A stretch of 27,461 nt of DNA from Spirochaeta sp. UBA5339 (GCA_002408085.1 DHQL01000019.1:1-27461); one strand, 5' to 3'. Positions 1 through 7,345 are shown, counted from the first letter of the stretch. Made by a program: numbers and translations. Notes: generated by a model not told the origin, from the sequence alone.

Positions 1-7
1 GGGGGAG
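1..7 (+). tRNA. 3' tip of an upstream tRNA (partial)
   Basis: The first 22 bases are identical to positions 174-195, which are the 3' acceptor strand of the complete tRNA-Asn plus the start of its terminator. The window therefore probably begins in the last bases of another tRNA with the same acceptor end, most simply a second tRNA-Asn copy. The body of that tRNA lies outside the window, so its identity is inferred. Confidence 0.6.
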
Positions 8-11
8 CTTG

Positions 12-40
12 AAAAGACGGTCTTCGGATCGTCTTTTTTT
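12..40 (+). terminator. Rho-independent terminator with UUCG tetraloop
   Basis: An 11-bp stem (12-22 with 27-37, including one G-T pair) is capped by C(TTCG)G, an exceptionally stable tetraloop, and runs into a T tract. It ends the transcript of the tRNA cut by the window edge. Confidence 0.85.
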
Positions 41-63
41 ATGACATTTCCTTTTTGATTCTG

Positions 64-92
64 TTGACAGAAATCATTTGGCTGTGTATATT
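64..92 (+). promoter_or_regulatory. Sigma-70-type promoter of tRNA-Asn
   Basis: TTGACA at 64-69 and TATATT at 87-92 are separated by 17 bases. The predicted transcription start falls just before the tRNA 5' end at 108. This is among the best promoter matches in the window and means the tRNA is transcribed separately from its upstream neighbour. Confidence 0.8.
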
Positions 93-107
93 TCCATTCG
101 TTGTTTT

Positions 108-180
108 TCCCCTGTAGCTCAGTCGGTAGAGCGGGTGGCTGTTAACCACCATGTCAGCAGTTCGAGTCTGTTCGGGGGAG
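108..180 (+). tRNA. tRNA-Asn (anticodon GTT)
   Basis: All four arms fold. The acceptor stem is 108-114 with 173-179 and the D stem is 117-120 with 129-132. The anticodon stem is 134-138 with 146-150, carrying GTT at 141-143. The T stem is 156-160 with 168-172 around the loop TTCGAGT. The discriminator base is G180. CCA is not encoded, so it must be added after transcription. Confidence 0.95.
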
Positions 181-184
181 CTTG

Positions 185-216
185 AAAAGACGGTCCATGA
201 GGCCGTCTTTTTTTTT
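185..216. terminator. Bidirectional terminator between tRNA-Asn and the DUF4491 gene
   Basis: An 11-bp stem (185-195 with 201-211) with a 5-base loop is followed by a T run on the plus strand and preceded by an A run that acts as a T run on the minus strand. The T run touches the stop codon of the convergent DUF4491 gene (stop at 215-217), so one hairpin probably ends both transcripts. Confidence 0.85.
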
Positions 217-547
217 ATTCTCTGTCTTTTGCCGACTCTTTGTCCGGTTCTTTTCTGCTCTTCGTCCTGTTCTTGTTTTCAGGAAACCAGCCCTTCGCCA
301 CTCTCTCCCTCTGTTCAAAGAGTTCTTTAATGGTCCAGAGACAGGTAAAGCCTGTAATCGCCAGTATGCAGTTGATAATCATCGACCAGAAATGGACCAC
401 AGACAGAACACATAGAACCAGACCGACCAACAGAAAGAAGGGCCAGATTCTGTATGAGAAGTAGTACTCCGACTTGATCACGATGGGGTGAAAGAGCCCA
501 ATGATCAGAAAGGCAGAAAGACCGATGAAAAGGGGTTCAAAGACCAT
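215..547 (-). CDS. DUF4491 family small membrane protein
   Basis: The protein has 110 residues. The N-terminal half is hydrophobic, with about three membrane segments near residues 5-20, 34-51 and 55-72, followed by a hydrophilic, highly charged tail. The segment GLFHPIVIKSEYYFSYR and the later WTIKELFEQRERVAKGWFP are what I recognise as DUF4491, a family of uncharacterised inner-membrane proteins. GGAGGAG lies 5 bases before the ATG, supporting this start. The tail from residue 90 on is rich in Lys, Arg and Glu and is probably cytoplasmic. An extended -10 promoter just upstream suggests its own transcript. No function is known. Confidence 0.85.
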   Translation of the reverse strand: MVFEPLFIGLSAFLIIGLFHPIVIKSEYYFSYRIWPFFLLVGLVLCVLSVVHFWSMIINCILAITGFTCLWTIKELFEQRERVAKGWFPENKNRTKSRKEPDKESAKDRE

Positions 548-577
548 GAGTACTCCTCCAGAAACGGTAATTATACA

Positions 578-586
578 ATTATAACA
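578..586 (-). promoter_or_regulatory. Possible extended -10 promoter for the DUF4491 gene
   Basis: Read on the minus strand, TGT is followed by TATAAT (578-583), matching the TGnTATAAT extended -10 form, 30 bases before the DUF4491 start codon. No clear -35 is visible, which is normal for this promoter class. Confidence 0.4.
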
Positions 587-587
587 T

Positions 588-622
588 GAAAAAGGGGATT
601 CACCATAAAAAGGTTCATCCCC
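588..622 (-). terminator. Terminator of the feo operon
   Basis: On the minus strand GGGGAT pairs with ATCCCC (594-599 with 617-622) around an AT-rich interior with two further G-C pairs, followed by TTTTT. It lies 25 bases after the stop codon of the small Cys-rich gene. Confidence 0.7.
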
Positions 623-647
623 TGTATCATCTATTAATGCATATCAA

Positions 648-785
648 TCAGTGGCAGTCACATTTCCCTGAATCAGGACAGCCTGAGCACTTGACTCCCC
701 GCTTTTTGTCTCTGACGATCTTCCAGACAGCGAGGGAAATAACCAGCAGAATAACACCAACCACAACCATATCCATTACACTCAT
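648..785 (-). CDS. FeoB-associated Cys-rich membrane protein
   Basis: A 45-residue protein has one membrane helix (about residues 6-24) and a basic, cysteine-rich tail with Cys33, Cys36, Cys42 and Cys44 (CSGCPDSGKCDCH). This is the layout of the small FeoB-associated proteins found after feoB, thought to help the transporter. The start ATG at 785 is one base after the feoB stop codon TGA (787-789), so the two are probably translationally coupled. A longer reading frame extends upstream inside feoB, but the coupling and the family length favour this start. The role of the cysteines, metal binding or otherwise, is inferred. Confidence 0.85.
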   Translation of the reverse strand: MSVMDMVVVGVILLVISLAVWKIVRDKKRGVKCSGCPDSGKCDCH

Positions 786-786
786 A

Positions 787-2790
787 TCAGGCCGCCTTAA
801 GGTTTCTCTGAACATCATACTTTCTGGTTTTACTGATCTGCAGAACAATTACTCCCACAAAAAGAGCCGAAGCAATTAGCCCACCGACAAACCCGCTCCC
901 CAGTGTTCCCTGAGTAAAGAGAGTCCCCAGCTGATAGACCAGGAAGGCCATTACATAACCGGTCCCCAACTGGAATCCTATAGCTCCCCAGAGCCATTTA
1001 CGGGATTCCATTTCAGAGTTCATGGAACCTATGGCCGCAAAGCAGGGAGGAGTAAAGAGGTTGAAGATCAGATAGGAGAGAGCTGCTACTGAGCCGATTC
1101 CGAAAACCGAGAGCACCTGGCTGCCGTCGGCAACAAGAGCAAGCTCTTCGACATCAATAAAGTTGGTAACCGAAAAGGTAACTGCCAGAGTTCCGACAAC
1201 ATTCTCTTTGGCGATAAATCCTGTGATTGCAGCAGCTGCAAACTGCCAGATTCCGAATCCCAGGGGAATAAAAATCCAGGCCAGGGGAGAGGCAATGGCC
1301 GCAAGTATACTGGCACCGGGGTTTCCTTCGGGAACAACCTGTCCGGTCCAGGTAAAGGTCTGAAGCAGCTGCACAAGGGCATTACACACAAGGATAATTG
1401 TACCGGCCTTGATAATAAAGGCTTTGGCCCGGCTCATCATGGAGATGGCAGCTCTTTTAAAGCTTGGGAAGCGGTACTCAGGCAGCTCCATAATAAAGTA
1501 GGACACACTATTGTCTCCGGTGATCATCTTGATAACCAGGCCGCTTACAATAATAAGGGCAATGGCCAGGAAGTACATGGATGTCCCCACCCAGGCGTTG
1601 TCATTGAAAAATACACCGGCAAAGAGGGCAATAATGGGAAGCTTTGCACCGCAGGGCATAAAGGGTGTAAGCATGGCAGTAGTCCGTCTCTGTCTCTCAC
1701 TCTTAATGGTCCTTGTGGCCATAATACCGGGGATGGCACATCCTGTTCCCACAATCATGGGAATAATTGACTTACCTGAGAGGCCGATCTTCTTGAAGTA
1801 GCGGTCCATAAGCAGGGCCACACGGGCCATATACCCAGAATCCTCCAATAGGGCCAGCATAAAGAAGAGAACCATAATCAGGGGGAGGAATCCAACAACA
1901 GCACCGACACCGCCGATGATTCCGTCCAGAAGAAGGGAGCTTATTACGGGATTGGTTCCTTCTCCGATGACTCCTTCCACAAGGCCGTAGAAACCGTCTA
2001 TCCAGCCTACAAGGATGTCCGCCAGCCATGGACCGACCCATGACTGGGAAATTGAAAAGACTACCCAGATCACCGCAGCGAAGATGGGAAGCCCCAGCCA
2101 CTTGTGTGCCACAATACGGTCCAGCTTATCCTGACCTGTCTGACTGGATGAACTAACAGTCCGGCGTTCTACACGCTTAACAACTGAAGATACAAAATCA
2201 TAGCGTTTTTTATCGAGTTCTTCGGCTTCCTCTTTATTATTCGGATCAATACCTTTGCTGAATGCAGGAGCAGGCTGTTTTGCCTTCTTCAGCTTCAGAG
2301 AGACAGCAGCCTCTGCAAGATCTCCAAGCCCGCTGTTTCTGCTGTCTGTTGCTATTGTATCAACAACAGGGCAATTAAGAACCTCACTCAGGAGAGCGGA
2401 ATCGATAATCGTCCCTTTCTTGCTGTTCAGATCAGACTTGTTCAGAGCCACAACAACAGGAATACCAAGTTCAAGTAGCTGCGTTGTAAAAAACAGACTG
2501 CGGCTGATATTTGTTGCATCCACAATATTTACGATAACATCAGGGGACTCATCCATTACAAAGTCCCTGGTAATTGACTCTTCACTTGTATAGGGTGACA
2601 TAGAATAGGCGCCGGGAAGATCCACGACTGTGACACTCTGTCCCTTGGGCAGAAGGGAGCTCTTAACGGGCCCCTCCTTCTTTTCAACTGTTACCCCGGG
2701 CCAGTTTCCAACATGCTCGATCTTGCCGGTAATGGAGTTGAAAAGGGTTGTTTTTCCGCTGTTCGGATTACCTGTTAATGCTATTTTCAT
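787..2790 (-). CDS. feoB: Ferrous iron transporter FeoB
   Basis: This 667-residue GTPase-permease imports Fe(II) across the inner membrane. The G domain shows G1 GNPNSGKT (7-14), the G2 threonine in PGVTV (Thr34), G3 DLPG (57-60) and G4 NKSD (117-120). A helical linker follows to about residue 220, then hydrophobic gate segments including GTGCAIPGIMATR and the later FTPPCFAAIG, both typical FeoB pore motifs. It is shorter than the roughly 770-residue E. coli protein but within the range of the family. AGGAG precedes the ATG by 7 bases. It sits between feoA and the small Cys-rich gene on the same strand. The 123-base gap from feoA holds an inverted repeat and a possible attenuator, so feoB may be controlled partly on its own. 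Confidence 0.97.
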   Translation of the reverse strand: MKIALTGNPNSGKTTLFNSITGKIEHVGNWPGVTVEKKEGPVKSSLLPKGQSVTVVDLPGAYSMSPYTSEESITRDFVMDESPDVIVNIVDATNISRSLFFTTQLLELGIPVVVALNKSDLNSKKGTIIDSALLSEVLNCPVVDTIATDSRNSGLGDLAEAAVSLKLKKAKQPAPAFSKGIDPNNKEEAEELDKKRYDFVSSVVKRVERRTVSSSSQTGQDKLDRIVAHKWLGLPIFAAVIWVVFSISQSWVGPWLADILVGWIDGFYGLVEGVIGEGTNPVISSLLLDGIIGGVGAVVGFLPLIMVLFFMLALLEDSGYMARVALLMDRYFKKIGLSGKSIIPMIVGTGCAIPGIMATRTIKSERQRRTTAMLTPFMPCGAKLPIIALFAGVFFNDNAWVGTSMYFLAIALIIVSGLVIKMITGDNSVSYFIMELPEYRFPSFKRAAISMMSRAKAFIIKAGTIILVCNALVQLLQTFTWTGQVVPEGNPGASILAAIASPLAWIFIPLGFGIWQFAAAAITGFIAKENVVGTLAVTFSVTNFIDVEELALVADGSQVLSVFGIGSVAALSYLIFNLFTPPCFAAIGSMNSEMESRKWLWGAIGFQLGTGYVMAFLVYQLGTLFTQGTLGSGFVGGLIASALFVGVIVLQISKTRKYDVQRNLKAA

Positions 2791-2828
2791 ACACTCTCTC
2801 CTGTATATTTTCTTATCTTTCCATTTTG

Positions 2829-2845
2829 TTAGTATAGAAAACTAA
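2829..2845. promoter_or_regulatory. Inverted repeat upstream of feoB
   Basis: TTAGT and ACTAA flank a 7-base spacer, 39 bases before the feoB start. The half-sites resemble the TTAG/CTAA ends of some DtxR/MntR operators. It may be a second operator for the divergently encoded regulator; this is inference only. Confidence 0.3.
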
Positions 2846-2873
2846 ATTAATTAGACACCCCTTCCCGTGTGGA

Positions 2874-2907
2874 TAAAAAAAGGGATCAAAAAAAGCGGCA
2901 GCCCTTT
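2874..2907 (-). terminator. Possible attenuating terminator between feoA and feoB
   Basis: On the minus strand AAAGGG (2902-2907) can pair with CCCTTT (2879-2884), followed by more T residues, just after the feoA stop codon. The stem is short and the loop long, so it would be weak. It could lower feoB expression relative to feoA. Confidence 0.35.
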
Positions 2908-2913
2908 GACGGA

Positions 2914-3156
2914 CTATACGACCAGCGACTCGGCAGCTCCATCAGAAAGAATGATGGCCGAGGCCAGATCTGAATCCAGGCTGTAACGGGCATCCTTGAT
3001 GTTCACTACAAGAGCCGATGAGAGCCGTGAAATAATGCATATTCTTTCACCAGGGTAACATCCAAGGGAGAAAAGGAATTCCTTCATTCCCGGATCATCG
3101 GTTTTAACATCACCAACCCTGTAAATTTGATCAATTGAGCCTTCATTGAGTGTCAC
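2914..3156 (-). CDS. feoA: FeoA family SH3-like protein
   Basis: An 80-residue cytoplasmic protein of the FeoA fold. The central GMKEFLFSLGCYPGERICIISR matches the usual pattern in which a helix and Gly-x-x-x-G turn lead into a beta strand, and the C-terminal half is beta-rich. FeoA is thought to bind FeoB and modulate Fe(II) uptake. The start codon is GTG, with GGAGG seven bases upstream on the minus strand. It is the first gene of the feo operon and is preceded by a recognisable promoter and an operator-like inverted repeat shared with the divergent regulator gene. Confidence 0.9.
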   Translation of the reverse strand: MTLNEGSIDQIYRVGDVKTDDPGMKEFLFSLGCYPGERICIISRLSSALVVNIKDARYSLDSDLASAIILSDGAAESLVV

Positions 3157-3195
3157 TCTCAGCCTCCATTTTCTTCATCATTTCCTTGATTTAGC

Positions 3196-3224
3196 AGTTT
3201 ACATTGATTAACTTTTATGGTCAA
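3196..3224 (-). promoter_or_regulatory. Promoter of the feo operon
   Basis: On the minus strand TTGACC (3219-3224) and TAAACT (3196-3201) are separated by 17 bases, 40 bases before the feoA GTG. An inverted repeat lies one base upstream of the -35 box. Confidence 0.5.
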
Positions 3225-3225
3225 T

Positions 3226-3243
3226 AGTTACCCTGTGCTAACT
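3226..3243. promoter_or_regulatory. Candidate operator in the feoA-regulator intergenic region
   Basis: AGTTA and TAACT are perfect inverted 5-mers separated by 8 bases, abutting the feo -35 box. A dimeric DtxR-family protein encoded divergently is the obvious candidate to bind here, but no binding is shown. Confidence 0.45.
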
Positions 3244-3349
3244 TTATTATATTCATTATATTATTTTTGATCAGGATATTAATGTTATTTAAGTATATTA
3301 TAAATAATCTCCTGTTCCGGTCGTCTTAATATACATAGGAGAAACATAA

Positions 3350-3757
3350 ATGAATGAGAAAAGAGAAATAAAACCAACGGATTCGAGAGACAGCTACCTT
3401 ACATCTATTTATCTACTGTCAAGATATTTAGACCATGTCAGGGCCATAGACATTGCAGACCGGCGTTGTGTTTCAAAGGCAGCGGTCAGTATGAAAATCA
3501 GGGAGCTTAAAAAACAGGGGTTCATCACTATTGAGTCAAACAGAATATCCCTGACCTCTTCTGGAAAAAAAATCGCTGAAAGAATCGATCAGAACTATCA
3601 GGTATTCAAGAATTTTCTGAAAAACAATGGGATCGAGGAAAAAAATGCTGAAGAAATAGCCTCCATATCTGCCGGCTGCATAAGCAGTGAATCACGTGAG
3701 ACCCTGAGAAGGCAGAGTTCTGGTAAACCGGAACTTCCCGGAGATCTTTCCGCATAA
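3350..3757 (+). CDS. DtxR/MntR-like transcriptional regulator, atypical
   Basis: A 135-residue protein. Residues 14-70 form the DtxR-type winged helix: SYLTSIYLLS, DIADRRCVSKAAVSMKIRELKKQGFI, then a wing and LTSSGKKIAERI. Residues 75-120 correspond to the dimer and metal domain. Aligned by eye to DtxR and MntR, the usual metal ligands appear to be replaced: the first-helix Met or Asp by Ser, the His of the linker helix by Asn, and the Glu-His pair of the C-terminal motif absent, with only one Cys (GCIS) nearby. It lacks the SH3-like third domain of DtxR. AGGAG lies 8 bases before the ATG. Placement opposite feoAB suggests control of iron uptake, but a conventional metal-sensing mechanism is doubtful. 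Confidence 0.85.
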   Translation: MNEKREIKPTDSRDSYLTSIYLLSRYLDHVRAIDIADRRCVSKAAVSMKIRELKKQGFITIESNRISLTSSGKKIAERIDQNYQVFKNFLKNNGIEEKNAEEIASISAGCISSESRETLRRQSSGKPELPGDLSA

Positions 3758-4246
3758 TCACTTGTCAGTACGGAATTGATAAAGATACCCCAGACAGCCG
3801 CAGGGGACCACCGGATCATCCTTCACATTTCCCAGATTGTCCCGCCAGGGAATTCCAATACCGAGTTCAAGAAAAAAGCCGTAAAAGTTAATGCCGTAGG
3901 CGATTCCTGTTGACCAGAAGTCATAGTCCGCTCCGGGATCACTACCCACCGTATGGCTTGTCAGAAAATTGACCGACTGCTGCAGATGAGGTTTGTCATA
4001 GAATGCCCAGGCAAGATTGAAAAAGTACCTGTAATTGTCACTTCCGTAGAACATACCACCTGCTCTGATACCAGCCCGGCCGAACCACCAGCCGAATGTC
4101 GGCTGAACAAGAAGCCCTGAAAATGTAAGACCTGCCTCAGGATAAGAAAGTTCATCTTCTCCTGATACAGGTTGTCCCCAAAGAAGAAGTAGTAAGAACA
4201 AAAATAGTAAGATCTCTTTACTGCTGCGAATCCTTGAGATTTTCAT
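3758..4246 (-). CDS. Secreted or outer-membrane protein, unknown
   Basis: A 162-residue protein with a clear signal peptide: basic MKISRIRSSK, a leucine-rich core to about residue 24, then a QPVSGEDE cleavage region. The mature part is rich in Gly, Tyr, Phe and Trp with alternating hydrophobic stretches (FGWWFGRAGIRAGGMFYG and YGINFYGFFLELGIGIPW), as in small outer-membrane beta barrels. The start at 4246 is chosen because AAGAGGAA precedes it and the signal peptide begins there; a longer frame adds 25 unlikely residues. Its stop abuts the stop of the convergent regulator gene. I do not recognise a family. Confidence 0.7.
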   Translation of the reverse strand: MKISRIRSSKEILLFLFLLLLLWGQPVSGEDELSYPEAGLTFSGLLVQPTFGWWFGRAGIRAGGMFYGSDNYRYFFNLAWAFYDKPHLQQSVNFLTSHTVGSDPGADYDFWSTGIAYGINFYGFFLELGIGIPWRDNLGNVKDDPVVPCGCLGYLYQFRTDK

Positions 4247-4461
4247 TACAATTCCTCTTGAAATTATACACCCTATCCCCTGGCAAAGACCATTTATCTC
4301 TAATATCAAAGAGTTTTTCAAACCTTCTCCTGTCTATCTGCCGGAATCACAGATTTTCAATCTATTAAAGGATTCGGGGAAAACAAGAATGTGCACAATC
4401 GTTCACAAAAATGGTGGTAATGACTTACTTTTAATTCGGGAGCAATGTACAATTCTCTGAT

Positions 4462-5100
4462 ATGAAAAAGAGTGTTTTTATTCTGCTTCTCATCCTTATC
4501 AACCTCGGGCCTCTGACAGCCCATCCTCATATGAAACTGATCCCCCGCCTGGACTTTGACTTCAATGGAAAGTCCTGTGAAGGTTTCTGGGTAGAGTGGG
4601 GATTTGACGATTATTTCAGCGCATCCATCATCTTCGACTATGACAGGGACAAAAACGGTTCTTTTAGCGAAGAAGAAATTCAAATGATCCATGATGAGGC
4701 CTTTATCAATCTGAAAAACTACGGCTACTTTGTCTACCTCAGCAAGGGGGACAGAAAGTTCCACCCCGAAGATGTGACTGATTTTACTGCGTGGCAGGAG
4801 AATAAAAAGATCTTTTACAAGTTTTATGTATCCCTTGAGGGTTTGGCCATGGGTGACAACTTCAGAGTTTCCATCTTTGATCCAAGTTACTTCTGCTCCG
4901 TTGAATATCAGAACCCCTATATGACCTTTAATCAGAGTCAGGAAAACGGCCCCGATCCTGGATCAACCCTTTCCATTAATAAAGCATCACCCGTCTACTA
5001 CGACCCCTTCAGCCCTGCAAGCGACGGCACCATATACGATAAATGGGGGCCTGGTCTTCAGACCGCTTACCCCGAAGAGATACATATATTTTTCGACTGA
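4462..5100 (+). CDS. DUF1007 family periplasmic protein
   Basis: A 212-residue protein with a signal peptide (residues 1-20) whose predicted cleavage exposes HPH at 21-23, the typical mature start of DUF1007 proteins. Residues 61-72 (DRDKNGSFSEEE) form a canonical EF-hand calcium loop: Asp1, Asp3, Asn5, Gly6, hydrophobic 8 and Glu12. The rest is beta-rich. DUF1007 genes usually sit next to NicO-type Ni/Co transporters, as here, and the protein may act as a periplasmic metal-binding partner. No Shine-Dalgarno sequence is obvious before the ATG. The transporter gene starts 11 bases after its stop codon. Confidence 0.85.
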   Translation: MKKSVFILLLILINLGPLTAHPHMKLIPRLDFDFNGKSCEGFWVEWGFDDYFSASIIFDYDRDKNGSFSEEEIQMIHDEAFINLKNYGYFVYLSKGDRKFHPEDVTDFTAWQENKKIFYKFYVSLEGLAMGDNFRVSIFDPSYFCSVEYQNPYMTFNQSQENGPDPGSTLSINKASPVYYDPFSPASDGTIYDKWGPGLQTAYPEEIHIFFD

Positions 5101-5111
5101 TTCCAAAAGCT

Positions 5112-6029
5112 ATGACGAAAGTATCTATTTTCAGAACAGTTATCTTTCTGATCCTCTTTGTTTCAGCACCCGTCCTCTGGAGCAACCCCTTTATGGGTAA
5201 AGAGGACTCACCCGCTCCGACCGCACCTGGAACCGGTGTTAGTGGCGGCACAGGTCCCTTTTCAGAGCTTCAGTTTACCTTCCGGGACGGGGCAGCCTCC
5301 TACCTGAACAGAATAAGCGGTGCTCCCTCCTTCGGGGATATTGCCGGATTTCTTGCGGTATGTTTTTTATACGGCATTCTCCATGGCGCAGGGCCGGGAC
5401 ACAGAAAAACCATTGTCTTTTCAATATTTCTGGCCCGCCGTTCGCCACGATGGTATGAGCCTGCTGGCATCGGTTTTTTATCCTCAACCCTGCATGCGGG
5501 AGCTGCGGTAGCTGTGATTGCAATCTACAGTCTTATTGAAAAAGGAATCAGCTCACTCTCAAGCACAAGCTCCGCATCCATATACCTTGACGGCATTACC
5601 CTGGGAGTACTGGTTTTCCTCTCCTTTGTGCTGATTCTCCGGAAGATTGTTGAGATGATCCGGGGAGGACACAGTCACATGGAACCGGGTAGAAAAAATC
5701 TCTATTCCCTGATCATTATCGCCAGTATCATCCCCTGTCCCGGAGCCACAATGCTATTGCTTCTTGCCCTCTATCTGGATCTCATATTCTTCGGGATTCT
5801 GGGAGTTACCGCAATGTCTCTGGGAATGGGTGTTCTTGTGTCTGCCGTAGGGTATCTGGCAGTCGCAGGAAGAACGGGACTCTTTTCAAGACTTAAAAGA
5901 AATGAACACAGAGTGCAGCTGGCAGCAGATCTCTTTGAATTCCTTTCCTATACCCTGATTTTTCTCTTCTGTCTGATAATGGCCTGGCCCTTTTTTGTAT
6001 CTATTTTCCAAAACCATCCCTCAGTTTAA
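5112..6029 (+). CDS. NicO/RcnA-type metal transporter
   Basis: A 305-residue inner-membrane protein with an N-terminal signal or membrane segment (residues 5-23), a Gly/Pro-rich linker and about six further helices. Diagnostic NicO motifs are HGAGPGHRK (His91, His97, Lys99), STLHAG (His128), a short His-containing loop (HSHMEPG) and PCPGATMLLLLAL. The family moves Ni(II) or Co(II), for import or efflux. The short His loop here is far from the long His-rich loop of RcnA, so direction and metal cannot be told. The ATG at 5112 is chosen because it begins the hydrophobic leader; an ATG at 5043 would overlap the previous gene by 58 bases. The DUF1007 gene upstream is its probable partner. Confidence 0.85.
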   Translation: MTKVSIFRTVIFLILFVSAPVLWSNPFMGKEDSPAPTAPGTGVSGGTGPFSELQFTFRDGAASYLNRISGAPSFGDIAGFLAVCFLYGILHGAGPGHRKTIVFSIFLARRSPRWYEPAGIGFLSSTLHAGAAVAVIAIYSLIEKGISSLSSTSSASIYLDGITLGVLVFLSFVLILRKIVEMIRGGHSHMEPGRKNLYSLIIIASIIPCPGATMLLLLALYLDLIFFGILGVTAMSLGMGVLVSAVGYLAVAGRTGLFSRLKRNEHRVQLAADLFEFLSYTLIFLFCLIMAWPFFVSIFQNHPSV

Positions 6030-6086
6030 TCCCCGTTTTCAAAATACTGGTGGGTGGAACCATGGGCTTTGACTCTTCCCGGGGAA

Positions 6087-6461
6087 TTACTGAATCTTTT
6101 CGCTGCCTGAGTACACAGATTCTACTTTAAGGGCCGCAGCGGCATGTCCCGGGTGCTGTTCGGGATTCCACTTTTTCATATCCTCAAAAACCACGCCGTC
6201 TTTATGATATTCCACGGTTCCCTTGGCCTGGAATGCCTTTCCCTCTTCTGTAATAAAGAGAACTGCCCCCCTTGTGCCGGCCTGAATATTCTTCCTTGTT
6301 TTGTCAAAGTAGTTGTCAGCCACTACAATGTCAGAGCTGTCATACATTCCCACACATGTTGCATAGATGGCATTGGGCATACCATTGCCGTCTACCGTGG
6401 AAAAAACAACGGCACCCTGTCTGTTATTCCATGCCTGCAGGACAACTTCATTTAGTTTCAT
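6087..6461 (-). CDS. Pyridoxamine 5'-phosphate oxidase-like flavin protein
   Basis: A 124-residue single-domain split-barrel protein. The pattern is LNEVVLQAWNNRQGAVVFST, PNAIYATCVGMYD, VVADNYFDKTRKNIQ, GAVLFI and GKAFQAKGTVEY. It matches the short FMN-binding pyridoxamine-oxidase-like family, which reduces or binds flavins and is often tied to oxidative stress; the exact reaction is unknown. The ATG at 6461 has AAGGAG at the right distance; an in-frame ATG 15 codons earlier lacks one. It is divergent from the FMN_bind-type lipoprotein gene, with 246 bases between the two starts. Confidence 0.85.
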   Translation of the reverse strand: MKLNEVVLQAWNNRQGAVVFSTVDGNGMPNAIYATCVGMYDSSDIVVADNYFDKTRKNIQAGTRGAVLFITEEGKAFQAKGTVEYHKDGVVFEDMKKWNPEQHPGHAAAALKVESVYSGSEKIQ

Positions 6462-6707
6462 TCTTTCTTTCTCCTTACCTCTAACCACATATATGTGCAT
6501 ATGCACTATTATAGTCAGATTACTCCATATTTATTTTTATGTAAATAAACAAGGAATATTTACTGATAAGCCGGCAGCCGGAATTCAGAGAGTTTTGAAA
6601 CATCTGTTTTTTTATATATATTCTCCTGTATATTTTCATAAAAGATTCAAGAAGCCCTCACACTGTTGCTGTTAGATATTCCCAAAATATCTATTAGAGG
6701 TAATTCA

Positions 6708-7292
6708 ATGAACCTGAAAAAATTACTCCTTACTCTTTCTGTTTTGACTGCTGCTGTTATGATCAGTTCCTGCGGTTCAGATGAGAAGAATGTAAATGAA
6801 ACAGCAGCCGAAGTTACCGGCATAACCTTTGAAAACGCATTCTACTTTGACCATGTAAACGGTCATGGTGTAGAAACAGAAATGCCTGGGCTTGTTCTTT
6901 TTGAATATGAGCAGCTGAGATCCGTACGCTACCAAGTAGCCTACGTAGCCTGTACATGCCGAGGACCCGAGGTAAACTACTGGTCCGTAGCCAATATCGA
7001 GATCAGCAAGGACAACGGCGCCGTGGTCCACCTCTCCTACGGAGAAGATTCTACTGATCACTACACTGCAGGACTCTACGGAGACAGCATCGAGTCCTGG
7101 GACGGAACTCCTGTGAAGGCTCTTTTCGACCAGTTTATCAGCGAGAACATCCTCGACAAGTCACAGGATGAGATCAACGCCTATGAGGCCATGCACGGAA
7201 ACGTTGACACCTATACCGGTGCCACCGTAACTCCCAACAATGCCATGAGAATGCTCCAGGGACTCTTTATTTACCACAACGAGCGCTACTAA
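6708..7292 (+). CDS. Lipoprotein with FMN_bind-like C-terminus
   Basis: A 194-residue lipoprotein: a signal peptide with lipobox ISSC places the lipidated Cys at residue 22. The C-terminus carries VDTYTGATVTPNNAM, with TGAT at 170-173, resembling the S/T-G-A-T motif of RnfG/NqrC-type FMN_bind domains, in which the last Thr takes FMN covalently. Two close cysteines in ACTCRG (Cys82 and Cys84) and HYTAGLYGDS are further conserved-looking patches. It may be an extracytoplasmic redox protein. Covalent flavinylation would need an ApbE-type transferase, and none is in the window. AGAGGT lies 7 bases before the ATG. A strong terminator follows. Confidence 0.75.
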   Translation: MNLKKLLLTLSVLTAAVMISSCGSDEKNVNETAAEVTGITFENAFYFDHVNGHGVETEMPGLVLFEYEQLRSVRYQVAYVACTCRGPEVNYWSVANIEISKDNGAVVHLSYGEDSTDHYTAGLYGDSIESWDGTPVKALFDQFISENILDKSQDEINAYEAMHGNVDTYTGATVTPNNAMRMLQGLFIYHNERY

Positions 7293-7309
7293 GCCCGGCT
7301 GTTTCAATA

Positions 7310-7339
7310 ACGGCTGTTACTGAAACGGCTGTTACTGAA
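7310..7339 (+). repeat. Two tandem copies of a 15-base unit
   Basis: ACGGCTGTTACTGAA occurs twice head to tail (7310-7324 and 7325-7339), with a partial related copy just before. It lies in the 3' untranslated region of the lipoprotein gene and looks like a slippage duplication. Confidence 0.8.
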
Positions 7340-7345
7340 ACAAAT

